From Nocardioides alkalitolerans DSM 16699 (GTDB taxonomy: Bacteria > Actinomycetota > Actinomycetes > Propionibacteriales > Nocardioidaceae), in the NCBI RefSeq assembly GCF_000426525.1, contig NZ_KE384533.1, positions 248,001-312,000 of the forward strand: DNA of 64,000 nucleotides, in the 5' to 3' direction. Both the position numbers and the translations under genes were made by a program. How positions within the stretch are numbered: position 1 is the stretch's first letter; each line of letters opens with the position of its first letter. Shown here one piece after another: positions 18,836 through 27,817 of this stretch. The notes beneath the pieces are model-generated. The model was not told where the DNA came from. It saw nothing but the letters and a program-made list of their open reading frames with translations, and did no database searches.

Positions 18836-20268
18836 GGGGTGGCCTCTCCGTCGTCGGTGATCCCCTCGGGGGGCTCGTCGTGGAGCCGCGCGACCGCGGC
18901 CCCCAGCTCGGCGCCGATCGCGGCCCGGTCGGCGGAGGTGTGCACGACGCGCCCGTCGACCACCACGTGCACCACGTCGGCCGCCGTCGCGGCGAAGACG
19001 GCGGTCTGCTCGTCGGCGCCGGTCCCGGCGGTGGCGGGCGAGGAGGTGTCGAGCGTGACCAGGTCGGCCCGGGCGCCGACGGCGATGCGGCCGGCGTCGG
19101 CGAACCCGAGGCTGGTGTGGCCGTCGTACGTCGCCGCGGCCAGCAGCTCGCCCGCCGACCAGTGCCCCCGCTGCTGCGTGCGGAGCCGCTCGTCGAGCTC
19201 GACGGCCCGCATCTCCTCGAAGGGGTCGATGACGGCGTGGCTGTCGCTGCCGAGCGTGAGCCGCGCACCGGCCTCCGCCAGGGCGCGGCTCGGGCCGATG
19301 CCGTCGCCGAGGTCGCGCTCGGTGGTGGGGCAGAACGACGCGTACGCCGCGGCGCCGCCGATGCGCGCCACGTCGTCGTCGGTGAGGTGGGTGGCGTGCA
19401 CGAGGCTCGTCATCGGCCCGAGCACCCCGTGGCGGTCGAGCAGCGCGGTCGGGGTCAGCCCGGTCGCCGCGAGGCAGGCCTCGTTCTCGGCCACCTGCTC
19501 GGAGAGGTGCACGTGCAGCGGCCGACCGGCCCCGGTCGCGGCCACGACCCCGAGCGCGTCCGGCGGCACGGCGCGCACCGAGTGCACGGCGGTGCCGACG
19601 ACGACGCCCTCGCGCTCCGCGGCCGCGCGCAGGGCGGTCGTCCGGCGCGCCCACGCCTCGGCCGTGCCGTCCGAGAACCGCACCTGGGCACCCTCCGGCG
19701 CCCGCCCGAACCCGGCCGCGAGGTAGCAGGTGTCGAGCAGCGTGATCCGCATGCCGACGTCGCGCGCGGCGTCCACCAGCGCCAGCGCCAGCGCGTTCTC
19801 GCGCTCCCCCGCCGCGCCGCCCGCCGCGCCGCCCGCCGCGCCGCTCGCGCCGTACGGCGTGCCGTCGGGCCGGTGGTGCACGTAGTGGAACTCGCCGACG
19901 CTCGTCACGCCCGCCGCCAGCATCTCGCGGTAGGTGGCGCGGGCCAGCGCGCCGTACGACGCCGGGTCGAGGCGCCGCGCGACGCCGTACATCTGCTCGC
20001 GCCACGTCCAGAAGCTGCCGCGCTCGCGCTGCGTGCGCCCGCGCAGGGCGCGGTGGAAGGCGTGGGAGTGGGTGTTCGCGAGACCGGGCAGCGTGAGGCC
20101 GGCGAGCAGGACCGCCGACGGGTCGCCGGGGCTGTCGGGGCTGTCGGGCTCGACGGAGGTGAACCGGCCGTCGGCGACCGTGACGCGCACCTGGTCGCGC
20201 ACCTCGACGGGCCGCCCGGGCAGGGCGACGAGGGCGCGCTCGAGCAGGTACGACGCCGGGGCGCTCAT
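18832..20268 (-). CDS. hutF: Formimidoylglutamate deiminase HutF
   Basis: A 478-residue amidohydrolase that converts N-formimino-glutamate to N-formyl-glutamate and ammonia. Motifs are [21 protein letters not shown], the CxSV-type [18 protein letters not shown] and TLGSDSH. A Gly/Ala repeat (GAAG three times, about residue 137-150) is inserted in a loop and looks like a slippage product. The ATG overlaps the preceding stop (ATGA). The route using HutF needs an N-formylglutamate deformylase as last step; none of the classical HutG type is visible here. Confidence 0.93.
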   Translation of the reverse strand: MSAPASYLLERALVALPGRPVEVRDQVRVTVADGRFTSVEPDSPDSPGDPSAVLLAGLTLPGLANTHSHAFHRALRGRTQRERGSFWTWREQMYGVARRLDPASYGALARATYREMLAAGVTSVGEFHYVHHRPDGTPYGASGAAGGAAGGAAGERENALALALVDAARDVGMRITLLDTCYLAAGFGRAPEGAQVRFSDGTAEAWARRTTALRAAAEREGVVVGTAVHSVRAVPPDALGVVAATGAGRPLHVHLSEQVAENEACLAATGLTPTALLDRHGVLGPMTSLVHATHLTDDDVARIGGAAAYASFCPTTERDLGDGIGPSRALAEAGARLTLGSDSHAVIDPFEEMRAVELDERLRTQQRGHWSAGELLAAATYDGHTSLGFADAGRIAVGARADLVTLDTSSPATAGTGADEQTAVFAATAADVVHVVVDGRVVHTSADRAAIGAELGAAVARLHDEPPEGITDDGEATP

Positions 20269-21467
20269 CCGGCCAGCCGCTCGAGGCTGGTCGCCAGCGC
20301 CTCGACGCCGGCGAGGCAGTCGGCCGTCCCGGCGTGCTCCGACGGGGCGTGCGAGACGCCGGTCGGGTTGCGGACGAAGAGCATGGCGGTCGGCACGCCC
20401 GCGGCGGCGAGCACGCCGGCGTCGTGGCCGGCCTGGGTCGGGACGACGGGCCAGTCCGGACCGTCGTGGCCGGTGACGAGGCGGGCGGTGAGGTCGGCGT
20501 CGAACGTGACGGCCGGCGAGACGGACTCGGCGGTGACGACCAGGGTCGTGCCGTCGCGGCCGGCGCGCTGGGCCGCCTGCTCGGTGATGGCCGCGACGAG
20601 CGTCTGGAGGCCCTCGTCGGTGGAGCACCGGGCGTCGAGCCAGGCGGTCACCCGCGACGGCACCGCGTTGGTGCCGTTGGGCGCCACGTCGACGCGTCCG
20701 AAGGTGGCCCGCTGGCCGGCCAGGCGCGCCTGCTTGTTCGCCGCGAGCGCGGTCATGGCGAAGGTGAGCATCGGGTCGACCCGGTCCTCCATCCGCGTGG
20801 TGCCGGCGTGGTTGGCCTCGCCCGTCACGTCGAAGCGGTAGCGCCCGTGCGGCCAGATCGCGCTCGCGGCGCCGACGGCGGCGTCGCGGTCGACCAGGTC
20901 GCGCCCCTGCTCGACGTGCAGCTCGACGAACGCCCCCACCCGGGCCAGCCACGGGCTGCCCGCCGACGGGTCGAGACCGACGTCGGCCCAGACGTCGCCG
21001 AGGCGGGTGCCGTCGCGGTCGGTGAGCGCCGCGGCGGCCTCGGGCGTCGTCGTACCGGTCGCGAGGCGCGAGCCGAGGCAGGCGAGGCCGAAGCGGGAGC
21101 CCTCCTCCTCCACGAACGCCGCCACGGCGATCGGCCGGCGGGGCACGACGCCCCGCGCGCGCAGCAGGTCGATCGCCGCCAGTCCGGACACGACGCCGAG
21201 CGGGCCGTCGAACGCCCCGCCGTCGAGCACGGAGTCGAGGTGGGAGCCGGTGAGCACGGCGGGCCCGTCGGCGCCCTCGGGCTCCCACCAGGCCAGGGTC
21301 GTGCCGAAGCCGTCGGTCTCGACGCGCAGGTCCCGCGCGGTCGCCGCCTCGACGAACCAGGCGTGCGCCTCGCGCTCGGCGGAGCCGAAGGGCTGCCGGA
21401 AGTAGCCGCCGCTGGCCGTGGAGCGCCCCACCGGGGCGAGGTCGGACCAGAGCCGCTCGAACGTCAT
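20265..21467 (-). CDS. M20-family allantoate/N-carbamoyl amidohydrolase-like enzyme
   Basis: A 400-residue dinuclear-metal hydrolase of the AllC/HyuC group. It has the metal motifs [29 protein letters not shown] and ELHVEQG, the dimerisation insert [11 protein letters not shown] and the final [10 protein letters not shown]. Family members remove carbamoyl, formimino or similar groups from amino acids. It is the first gene of an operon with hutF and hutI, overlapping each by 4 bp. A role on an N-acyl-glutamate of the histidine pathway (for example the missing deformylase step) is therefore plausible but unproven. ATG 21467 has only a weak ribosome site. Confidence 0.88.
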   Translation of the reverse strand: MTFERLWSDLAPVGRSTASGGYFRQPFGSAEREAHAWFVEAATARDLRVETDGFGTTLAWWEPEGADGPAVLTGSHLDSVLDGGAFDGPLGVVSGLAAIDLLRARGVVPRRPIAVAAFVEEEGSRFGLACLGSRLATGTTTPEAAAALTDRDGTRLGDVWADVGLDPSAGSPWLARVGAFVELHVEQGRDLVDRDAAVGAASAIWPHGRYRFDVTGEANHAGTTRMEDRVDPMLTFAMTALAANKQARLAGQRATFGRVDVAPNGTNAVPSRVTAWLDARCSTDEGLQTLVAAITEQAAQRAGRDGTTLVVTAESVSPAVTFDADLTARLVTGHDGPDWPVVPTQAGHDAGVLAAAGVPTAMLFVRNPTGVSHAPSEHAGTADCLAGVEALATSLERLAG

Positions 21468-21599
21468 GGGTCGAGTCCATCGGTCGCGACGCCGCAGGTC
21501 AACGTGGCGGAGCTCGGGCAGGTCTCGGATCCGAGACGGCGGGCCCGTCGCCCTCCGCGGCACCGATGAGTCGGCGCGCACCGCCGGGTCGGACCTCCC

Positions 21600-22292
21600 A
21601 TGACCACCCGACACCTCCTGCTGATCCCGGGCGCCGGCGGCGCCGCCTTCGTCTGGCACCGCGTCGTGGCCGAGCTCGCCGCCCGCGGCCACGTCGGGGT
21701 GGCGGTCGACCTGCCCGCCGACGACCCCGCCGCCGGCCTCGCGGCGTACGCCGACGTCGCCCTCGCCGCCGCGACCGCGTACGACGGGGGCCGCGGCGCG
21801 TCGTACCGCTGGACGGTGGTCGGGCAGTCGATGGGCGCCCTCACGGCGCCGCTGCTGGTCGGCCGGCTCGAGGTGGCGGAGCTCGTGCTGCTCAACCCGA
21901 TGGTGCCCGCGCCCCGCGAGACGGGTGGCGCGTGGTGGGCCGCCACGGGTCAGGGCCCGGCGGCGCAGGAGGCGGCCACGGCGGGCGGCTACCCCGGCGA
22001 CTTCGACCTCGACGTCGTCTTCCTCCACGACGTCGACCCGGCGGACGCCGTCGCGCTCGAGGCGCACGAGCGCGAGGAGACGGACACGGTCTTCGACGAG
22101 CCCTGGCCCCTCGCGGCCTGGCCCGCCGTACCGACCCGGGTGCTCGCCGGCGCCGACGACCGGCTGTTCCCGCCCGCCTTCGTGGAGCGGGTGGCGCAGG
22201 AGCGCCTCGGCGTCGCGGCGGTGCGCGTGCCGGGCGGCCACCTCAACACCCTCAGCCGACCCCGGGAGGTCGTCGACGCGCTGCTCGCCTGA
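21600..22292 (+). CDS. Alpha/beta hydrolase
   Basis: A 230-residue alpha/beta-hydrolase fold protein. It has an oxyanion loop (LIPGAGGAAFVWHRV), the nucleophile elbow VVGQSMGAL (Ser in GxSxG-like G-Q-S-M-G), an acidic residue in VLAGADDRLFP and the C-terminal His in VPGGHLNTLSRP. All three catalytic positions are present. The substrate is unknown; the size and motifs resemble esterase or haloalkane-type small hydrolases. It is followed 13 bp later by a nitroreductase, suggesting one transcript. Confidence 0.88.
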   Translation: MTTRHLLLIPGAGGAAFVWHRVVAELAARGHVGVAVDLPADDPAAGLAAYADVALAAATAYDGGRGASYRWTVVGQSMGALTAPLLVGRLEVAELVLLNPMVPAPRETGGAWWAATGQGPAAQEAATAGGYPGDFDLDVVFLHDVDPADAVALEAHEREETDTVFDEPWPLAAWPAVPTRVLAGADDRLFPPAFVERVAQERLGVAAVRVPGGHLNTLSRPREVVDALLA

Positions 22293-22305
22293 GAGGCTGC
22301 CCCGC

Positions 22306-22917
22306 ATGGAGTTCTCCGAGGTGGTGCGCCGGCGGCGCATGGTGCGGCGCTACGACGACCGGCCCGTCGACCCGGCGGTCGTCGACCGGATGCTCGAGCA
22401 CGCCACCCGCGCCCCGAGCGCCGGGTTCAGCCAGGGCTGGGCCTTCCTGCGGCTCGACACCCCGATCGACGTGGCCCGGTTCTGGGACGCCACGACCCCC
22501 GCGACCGCCGACCCGGAGAACCGCTGGCTCTCCGGCATGCGCACCGCCCCCGTCGTGCTGGTGCCGCTGACCTCCAAGCAGGCCTACCTCGACCGCTACG
22601 CCGCCCCCGACAAGGGCTGGACCGACCGCGACGAGGCCCGCTGGCCGGTGCCCTACTGGTACGTCGACGCCGGCATGGCCACGCTGCTGATCCTGCAGAC
22701 CGTGATCGACGAGGGCCTCGGCGCCTGCTTCTTCGGCATCACCCCCGAGCGGGTCGAGACGTTCCGCCACGCGTTCGGCATCCCCGAGACCCACCAGCCG
22801 CTGGGGGCCATCACGATCGGTCACCGCCTGCCCGACACCGGCTCGCCCGGGTCGCCGCAGCGCCGCGAGCGCCGCGCCCTCGACGAGGTCGTGCACCGCG
22901 GGCACTGGGGCGGCTGA
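22306..22917 (+). CDS. Nitroreductase family protein
   Basis: A 203-residue FMN-dependent oxidoreductase. The N-terminal FMN phosphate-binding stretch RRRRMVRRYDDRPV, ATRAPSAGFSQGWAF and the C-terminal GLGACFFGI are standard. These enzymes reduce nitro groups, quinones or enones with NAD(P)H, or serve in F420/FMN metabolism; the exact substrate is unknown. ATG 22306 follows the hydrolase stop by 13 bp. A strong hairpin directly after the stop closes the operon. Confidence 0.9.
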   Translation: MEFSEVVRRRRMVRRYDDRPVDPAVVDRMLEHATRAPSAGFSQGWAFLRLDTPIDVARFWDATTPATADPENRWLSGMRTAPVVLVPLTSKQAYLDRYAAPDKGWTDRDEARWPVPYWYVDAGMATLLILQTVIDEGLGACFFGITPERVETFRHAFGIPETHQPLGAITIGHRLPDTGSPGSPQRRERRALDEVVHRGHWGG

Positions 22918-22924
22918 GCGCGGA

Positions 22925-22968
22925 CCACGGACGGCCCGCCACGCGGGTGCGTGGCGGGCCGTCCGTGG
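22925..22968. terminator. Strong bidirectional terminator hairpin
   Basis: A perfect 20-bp stem (22925-22944 with 22949-22968) and a 4-nt loop GGGT, 8 bp after the nitroreductase stop. The gene on the other side is convergent, so the hairpin can serve both. There is no T tract, as is common in actinobacteria. Confidence 0.85.
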
Positions 22969-22999
22969 GGCGCCCTGATCGGACGCGGTCGAGCGTGGC

Positions 23000-23383
23000 T
23001 CAGCTGTCGGCGGTGCGAGCGGCCCCGAAGGTGACGAGGAAGGCCAGCACGGCGGGCGCGACCACCCAGAGGTGGGCGTCGGCGGCGGCGATGCCGAAGG
23101 AGACGCTCAGCAGCACGAGGGCGGCGACGAACGCGCCGGCGACGGCGGCCGTGCGGGCGACCCGGCCGGCCCGCGGGTGGACCGCGGGGCGCTTGCGGAG
23201 CAGGTAGAGGATCACGCCCGACGCCGCCAGCGCGAAGAGCAGCGCCCCGTTGTTGGCTAGCTCGGGGAGCCCGGGCGAGGCGACGAGGGCGCCGACGACG
23301 AGGGCCAGGGCGAGGTGCAGGCCCTTGCGCTGGGGGTCGACGGTGGTGGTCGGACGGTTCATGACGGTGCTCGCACTGTTCAC
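23000..23383 (-). CDS. Small membrane protein, three spans
   Basis: The 127-residue protein has three to four hydrophobic segments: GLHLALALVVGALVASPGL, ALLFALAASGVILYLL, AAVAGAFVAALVLLSVSFGI and LWVVAPAVLAFLVTF. GTG 23383 is chosen because GGAGGAG precedes it. No family was recognised. It lies downstream of the short LanM gene in the same direction with a 42-bp gap, so it may be part of the lanthipeptide operon (for example self-protection), but it could be independent. Confidence 0.7.
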   Translation of the reverse strand: MNSASTVMNRPTTTVDPQRKGLHLALALVVGALVASPGLPELANNGALLFALAASGVILYLLRKRPAVHPRAGRVARTAAVAGAFVAALVLLSVSFGIAAADAHLWVVAPAVLAFLVTFGAARTADS

Positions 23384-23425
23384 GGTGCTCCTCCTCGGTG
23401 GGTCCTTCACGGTGGTCCGACGCCG

Positions 23426-25219
23426 TCAGGCGGCGACGGGGCTCGACTCGGGCGGGGTGGTGGACCCGCCCGTCCAGTGGGCCAGGGCGGCCCTCAGGTT
23501 CCGGGTCTGCCGGTCGACGTGCCCGGCGTCGAGGGCGGCGACGGCGGCGCGCACGCCCTCGGCCGGGGTGACGACGACGCGCACCCCGGTGTCGCGACCG
23601 CGCGCGTCGAGCAGGCGGTCGTCGTGCAGGTCGACCCCGAACGCCGGGATCTCGGCGGCCGTCAGCTGACGGATCTCGGCCGCGACGAGGTCGTCCGCGG
23701 TGGCGGGGGCGAGCACGGCCAGGCGGCCGAGCACGCGTCGTACGTCGGCGTCCGCCGCGAAGCGGGGGTGCGTGGCCATCCGCAGCAGCAGCGCGTAGGT
23801 CATCGTCGGGCGGTGGATGTAGCGGCAGCGGCCCCCGCGGAGGTCGGCGGCGATGCGGTCCAGCACGGCGTCGCGGTCGGTCAGGACGAGGTGCATCACG
23901 CGGACGAACGCCTCCACGAGGTCCTCGGCGTCCGCCGGGGAGTGCGTCGCGCCTCGGTCGTCACCCGTCGGCACGACGTCGGGGTGGTCGACGACCACCG
24001 GGCCCATCTCCAGGCGCATGTCGTCCCGCCCCGGGTGCAGCAGGTGCCACGCCCGGAACGGCGACGCGCCGCCGCTGCGGTAGTCGAGGGCGCCGAAGTC
24101 GAACCCGCTCCCGCCGAACGGCAGGGACACCAGGCCGGTGGTGGTCACGTCGAGCAGCACGTCCGGCTCGGCGGTCGCCCCGCGCAGCGTCGGGGTGAAC
24201 AGCGCCTCGGCGTCGACCACGACGGGGCGGCCCTCGGCGTCGGCGAGCAGGTTCTCGTAGTGGACGTCGGTGCCGCGGAGCAGGTGGAGGGCCGCGAGGT
24301 GCACGCCGACCATCCGGAAGAAGTCGGGGTGGGCGCCGGCGCCCGCGTGGCCGACGTGCTCCATCCAGCCCGCGTCGGCGGTGCGGTGGAAGCGGGGCCG
24401 CGGCATCGCGACGCCCAGCGCCGTGCGCCCCAGCCAGGCCGAGAACGCGCCGTACCCCTCCTCGAGGTCGGTGGCGCGCGGCTTCATCACGACCCGGCGA
24501 CCGGCCGCGGTCTCGAGCACCAGGACGCACCGGCCCCCGCCGTGCGTGTCGCCGCTGGGCACGAGGTCGCGCACCCGGTCGGCGGGGTCGAGGTCGAGGT
24601 CGGCACAGATGCCGGGCCAGGCGGCCGCCGTGCGCGCCAGCTGGTCGGCGAGGGCGTCGAGGCGCAGCGCCGTGAGCGCGCGCACCCGCGGGAGCAGGTC
24701 GGGGTGGTGCCGGTCGAGGTCGGCGGTGCCGGCCGGCGAGCGCAGGTGGTCGACGAAGTCGGCGTAGCGGGCCTCCGGGGTGGCCCCCGCGAGGCGGCCG
24801 GCGGCCGAGGCCTCGGCGAGGCGGCGCACCAGCACGCGCGTCAGCTGGTCGGCTGCGGCGCGGTGCACGACCCGGCGTGCCTGCTCGACGACCCGCTCGG
24901 GGTCGGCGACGAGCGTCGTACGACGCACCCCGGCGGCGAACCGGGCGAGGTCGGGGGCCACCACGTCGGCGACGAACCCGCCGAACACGCCGTCGTCCGG
25001 GCACGTCCCGTCGAGGTGGAGTCCTCCCGTCCCGGAGCCGGTCGACCGGTCCGGGACGGGAGGGGCGGGGGAGGTCGGGCGCGGGACCGGGAGGTCGGAC
25101 GGCACCTGGTCGACCCACGCGAGCAGCGCCTCCAGACGAGCCGGGTCCGACGTCTTCCCCCCCGAGAGCTCGGGGAAGACGTCCGCCCAGCCGTCGGCTG
25201 CGCCGTCGTGTGCGGTCAT
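23426..25219 (-). CDS. Standalone LanM dehydratase domain (no LanC cyclase)
   Basis: A 597-residue protein with the DUF4135 dehydratase domain of class II lanthipeptide synthetases. It has SGDTHGGGR, VVMKPRATDLEEGYGAF (Lys246), TDVHYENLL (Asp318, His320, Asn323), VVVDAEALF (Asp336) and the elimination-side RPTMTY. These match the kinase-like and phosphate-elimination residues of full LanMs. It ends exactly where the dehydratase ends in the LanM at 29196 (compare its QVNLIRIAL with RQTRNLRAAL here). There is no LanC half and no LanC remnant downstream. It should phosphorylate and dehydrate Ser/Thr. Any ring would form spontaneously or by another cyclase. It directly follows its putative precursor gene (28-bp gap, GGAGGG site). 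Confidence 0.88.
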   Translation of the reverse strand: MTAHDGAADGWADVFPELSGGKTSDPARLEALLAWVDQVPSDLPVPRPTSPAPPVPDRSTGSGTGGLHLDGTCPDDGVFGGFVADVVAPDLARFAAGVRRTTLVADPERVVEQARRVVHRAAADQLTRVLVRRLAEASAAGRLAGATPEARYADFVDHLRSPAGTADLDRHHPDLLPRVRALTALRLDALADQLARTAAAWPGICADLDLDPADRVRDLVPSGDTHGGGRCVLVLETAAGRRVVMKPRATDLEEGYGAFSAWLGRTALGVAMPRPRFHRTADAGWMEHVGHAGAGAHPDFFRMVGVHLAALHLLRGTDVHYENLLADAEGRPVVVDAEALFTPTLRGATAEPDVLLDVTTTGLVSLPFGGSGFDFGALDYRSGGASPFRAWHLLHPGRDDMRLEMGPVVVDHPDVVPTGDDRGATHSPADAEDLVEAFVRVMHLVLTDRDAVLDRIAADLRGGRCRYIHRPTMTYALLLRMATHPRFAADADVRRVLGRLAVLAPATADDLVAAEIRQLTAAEIPAFGVDLHDDRLLDARGRDTGVRVVVTPAEGVRAAVAALDAGHVDRQTRNLRAALAHWTGGSTTPPESSPVAA

Positions 25220-25247
25220 GGTGTCGCCCTCCGGTCCCTGCGCCCGC

Positions 25248-25454
25248 TCAGAGCCGCGGGAGCAGCGTGGTGTCGTGGCGCGAGGTGAGGCAGTGGATGG
25301 TCGAGATGCTCGGCATCGTCGTGAGGCCGGCGACCTGCTCGCCCACCGCCTGCTCGAACAGCTCGTCCTCGAGGCCGCCCGCCACGTCGCGCACGTCGGT
25401 CGGTGCGGTCGTCGCGTCGTCGGTCCGGGCCTGGTCCAGCATGAGCGTGGTCAT
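25248..25454 (-). CDS. Putative class II lanthipeptide precursor with a single Cys
   Basis: A 68-residue peptide, ATG 25454, with GAGGGAG in front. The acidic N-terminal half (to about residue 44) contains the leader-like helix GLEDELFEQAVGEQVAGL. The C-terminal part, TTMPSISTIHCLTSRHDTT then LLPRL, is rich in Ser/Thr and has one Cys. Cleavage may follow the VAG tripeptide, but there is no clear double-glycine site. It lies 28 bp ahead of the dehydratase-only LanM, on the strand opposite the main cluster. With one Cys it could form at most one thioether ring; the other Ser/Thr could stay dehydrated. Precursor identity is inferred from context and composition. Confidence 0.72.
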   Translation of the reverse strand: MTTLMLDQARTDDATTAPTDVRDVAGGLEDELFEQAVGEQVAGLTTMPSISTIHCLTSRHDTTLLPRL

Positions 25455-25499
25455 CGCCGTCTCCCTCGGGTCCATGTCGCCGGCGCCCCGATGGCGCCG

Positions 25500-25532
25500 C
25501 CTCACGTCCACGACAGTAGGGAGGACGTGAGG
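25500..25532. promoter_or_regulatory. Operator-like inverted repeat ahead of the third precursor
   Basis: CCTCACGTCC (25500-25509) and GGACGTGAGG (25523-25532) are perfect 10-bp arms around 13 bp. On the minus strand the spacer contains TACTGT, a possible -10 box. It lies 46 bp ahead of the precursor ATG and on the far side faces the histidine kinase gene. It is a good candidate binding site for the adjacent NarL-type regulator. Confidence 0.55.
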
Positions 25533-25700
25533 GGCCGCACATCGGCCCGGGGGTGGACCACCGCCTCCCCCACGAGACGGAGGCGCGCGGCCCCGGGAGG
25601 CGCTAGCCGCCCGGCCCCGTGCCGCCGGGGCTACCCTGCTCGCAGCGGCACCGCGGAGGGGCGGTGCCACGATGCGCCTGCCTCGGGGGAGGGGACGTCG

Positions 25701-27005
25701 TTGCTCCACCATCTGTACCGCCTCTACGGCGTCGACCAGGACTGGGTGCGCCCGGTCCGGCGGCGCTACGCCGTGCGCGTCGACGGCCTGTTCGCGGTGG
25801 CCCTGGCGTTCGGGGCGCTCGTGTCGGTCGAGACGACGCGCAGCCTCGGCACGCTCGCACCGTCGACGCTCGGCGAGGTCGGCACCTACCTCTGGATCGC
25901 CCTGCCGGTGCTCACGCTGGCCGTGCGCCGCGTGCTGCCGCTCACCGTGCTCGGCATCGCCGTCGCGCACTACCTGACCACGGCCGTCTTCGTGCCGGAG
26001 GTCTCACCGGTCTTCGCCCTGCAGGTCTACTACTTCTTCACGCTCTTCAGCGCCGTCGCGTGGTCGGCCCACCGCCGGGCCGCGCTCGCCATGACGGGCG
26101 TCATGGCCGGGGCCTCGGTGCTGTGGGTCGTCGCCGAGGTGCTGCTGCACGACGTGCTCGACGCGCTCGCGCTGCTGCCCGAGCTCGGCCTGTTCTCCCC
26201 CACCGCCGCGGCCCTCGTGCAGGCCGCCATCTCGGTCACCACCTTCTTCCTGGCGTCGTCGCTCGGCGGCGTGGCGACGTGGTGGTCGGCCCGGCGCGAG
26301 GCCCAGGCGCGGGAGCGGGGCCTCACCATCGCCGAGCAGGCCGACAGGCTCCGCCACCGCTCGGTCACCGAGGAACGGCTGCGCATCGCGCGCGAGCTGC
26401 ACGACGTCGTGGGCCACCACATCGCCCTCATCGGCATCCAGACCGGGGCGGCCCGCGCCGTCCTGAGCAGCGCGCCCGACGAGGCGGCCACGGCGATGCG
26501 CCACGCGGAGGAGATCAGCCGGACGGCCACGCGCGACCTGCGGCTGCTGCTCAACGCGCTGCGCGTCCAGCACGACGACGACGCCGTGCCCAGCAACGGC
26601 AGCCTGCGCTCGGTGCCGGACCTCGTCGCGACGTACGACGCCCTCGGGCTCAGCGTCGACCACCACCACGAGGGCCCCCACGACGCGGTGCCGGCCGCCG
26701 TGGCCCTCTCGGCGTTCCGGGTGATCCAAGAGTCCCTCACCAACGTCTGCCGCCACTCCGAGGCGACGACCGCCGAGGTCGACGTGACGATCGTCGACAA
26801 GCCCGGTGGGGCGGGCGCCGTGCGGGTGCGCGTCGGCGACCCCGGACCAGCCCGTGGCGACACGTCGGGTTCACGGATGGGGATCGTGGGCATGAGGGAG
26901 CGGGTGACGCTCCACGGAGGGTCGCTGGAGGTGACACCGAGAGACGAGGGAGGGTTCGTGGTGGCGGCCGAGCTGACGTGGGACACATCCGCGGCGACGA
27001 CATGA
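25701..27005 (+). CDS. NarL/DesK-type membrane sensor histidine kinase
   Basis: A 434-residue kinase with about five to six membrane spans in its first 190 residues, then a HisKA_3 dimerisation helix with phospho-His234 ([13 protein letters not shown]), and a HATPase_c domain ([24 protein letters not shown]). The start is a TTG at 25701 with GGGGAGGGG upstream; no ATG or GTG nearby fits better. Its stop overlaps the regulator start (ATGA). The pair lies between the two halves of the lanthipeptide region and is the obvious candidate to control it, probably by sensing envelope stress or the peptide. Confidence 0.9.
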   Translation: MLHHLYRLYGVDQDWVRPVRRRYAVRVDGLFAVALAFGALVSVETTRSLGTLAPSTLGEVGTYLWIALPVLTLAVRRVLPLTVLGIAVAHYLTTAVFVPEVSPVFALQVYYFFTLFSAVAWSAHRRAALAMTGVMAGASVLWVVAEVLLHDVLDALALLPELGLFSPTAAALVQAAISVTTFFLASSLGGVATWWSARREAQARERGLTIAEQADRLRHRSVTEERLRIARELHDVVGHHIALIGIQTGAARAVLSSAPDEAATAMRHAEEISRTATRDLRLLLNALRVQHDDDAVPSNGSLRSVPDLVATYDALGLSVDHHHEGPHDAVPAAVALSAFRVIQESLTNVCRHSEATTAEVDVTIVDKPGGAGAVRVRVGDPGPARGDTSGSRMGIVGMRERVTLHGGSLEVTPRDEGGFVVAAELTWDTSAATT

Positions 27006-27697
27006 GCACGCCTGCCGACGCGCCCGTGCGCGTGCTGCTGGTCGACGACCAGACACTGGTGCGCGCCGGGTTCCGGCTGCTCTTCAGCGTCGACCCGCGC
27101 CTCGAGGTGGTCGGGGAGGCCGCCGACGGCGAGGAGGCGGTCGAGCGGGCCACCGAGTTCGCGCCCGACGTGGTGCTGATGGACATCGAGATGCCCCGGA
27201 TGAACGGCATCGACGCCACCAGCCGCATCACCGGCGCGACCGACGCCCGCGTGCTGATGCTGACGACGTTCGGCGACGAGGAGAACGTGCTCGCCTGCCT
27301 CCAGGCGGGGGCCAGCGGGTTCCTCCTCAAGAACACCGAGCCGGAGCACCTGACCCAGGCGGTGCTCGCCACGGCCGCCGGCCACTCGCTCCTCGCCCCG
27401 GAGGTCACCGGTCTCGTGATCGACCGCGGTGTGCGGGCCGACGGGGCGGCCCCGATGGGCATCACCCCCACCAACCGGGCGGCGCTCGACCAGCTGACCG
27501 AGCGCGAGCGGGAGGTCCTGCGGGAGGTGGCGCACGGCCGCTCCAACCTCGAGATCGCCGAGGTGCTGTACGTCGGCGCGGCCACGGTGAAGACCCACGT
27601 CTCGTCCTGCCTCGCCAAGCTGCAGCTCCGGGACCGGGTGCAGCTGGTCGTGTTCGCCTTCGAGTCCGGCTTCATGGACACCGCCGCCGACGGCTGA
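27002..27697 (+). CDS. NarL-family response regulator
   Basis: A 231-residue regulator: receiver domain ([16 protein letters not shown], phospho-Asp61 in [11 protein letters not shown], Lys in FLLKNT) and a C-terminal LuxR-type helix-turn-helix ([20 protein letters not shown], then [20 protein letters not shown]). It is translationally coupled to the kinase. The likely targets are the lanthipeptide promoters on both sides; the inverted repeat at 25500-25532 is one candidate site. Confidence 0.92.
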   Translation: MSTPADAPVRVLLVDDQTLVRAGFRLLFSVDPRLEVVGEAADGEEAVERATEFAPDVVLMDIEMPRMNGIDATSRITGATDARVLMLTTFGDEENVLACLQAGASGFLLKNTEPEHLTQAVLATAAGHSLLAPEVTGLVIDRGVRADGAAPMGITPTNRAALDQLTEREREVLREVAHGRSNLEIAEVLYVGAATVKTHVSSCLAKLQLRDRVQLVVFAFESGFMDTAADG

Positions 27698-27817
27698 AGA
27701 TCCGTCTCACGGCCGATGCGTCGGCCCGATCACCCCCTCTACCGTGGAAGGCCGCCCGCCCGGGCGGACGCGACCGACCGGTCGAGGTGAGGAGGTCGCC
27801 CGTACGGGCCTGGCGGC

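Noticed and set aside
19795..19845. GAAG repeat in hutF as a frameshift
   Set aside because: The frame stays open, the repeat is a multiple of three, and all motifs on both sides are intact.
23426..25219. Short LanM as a pseudogene
   Set aside because: It stops at a natural domain border, active-site residues are intact, the ribosome site is good, and no LanC fragments lie downstream.
27711..27726. Hairpin GGCCGA-TGCG-TCGGCC after the response regulator as a terminator
   Set aside because: A 6-bp stem without T tract is not enough in this GC-rich DNA; left out of the feature list.
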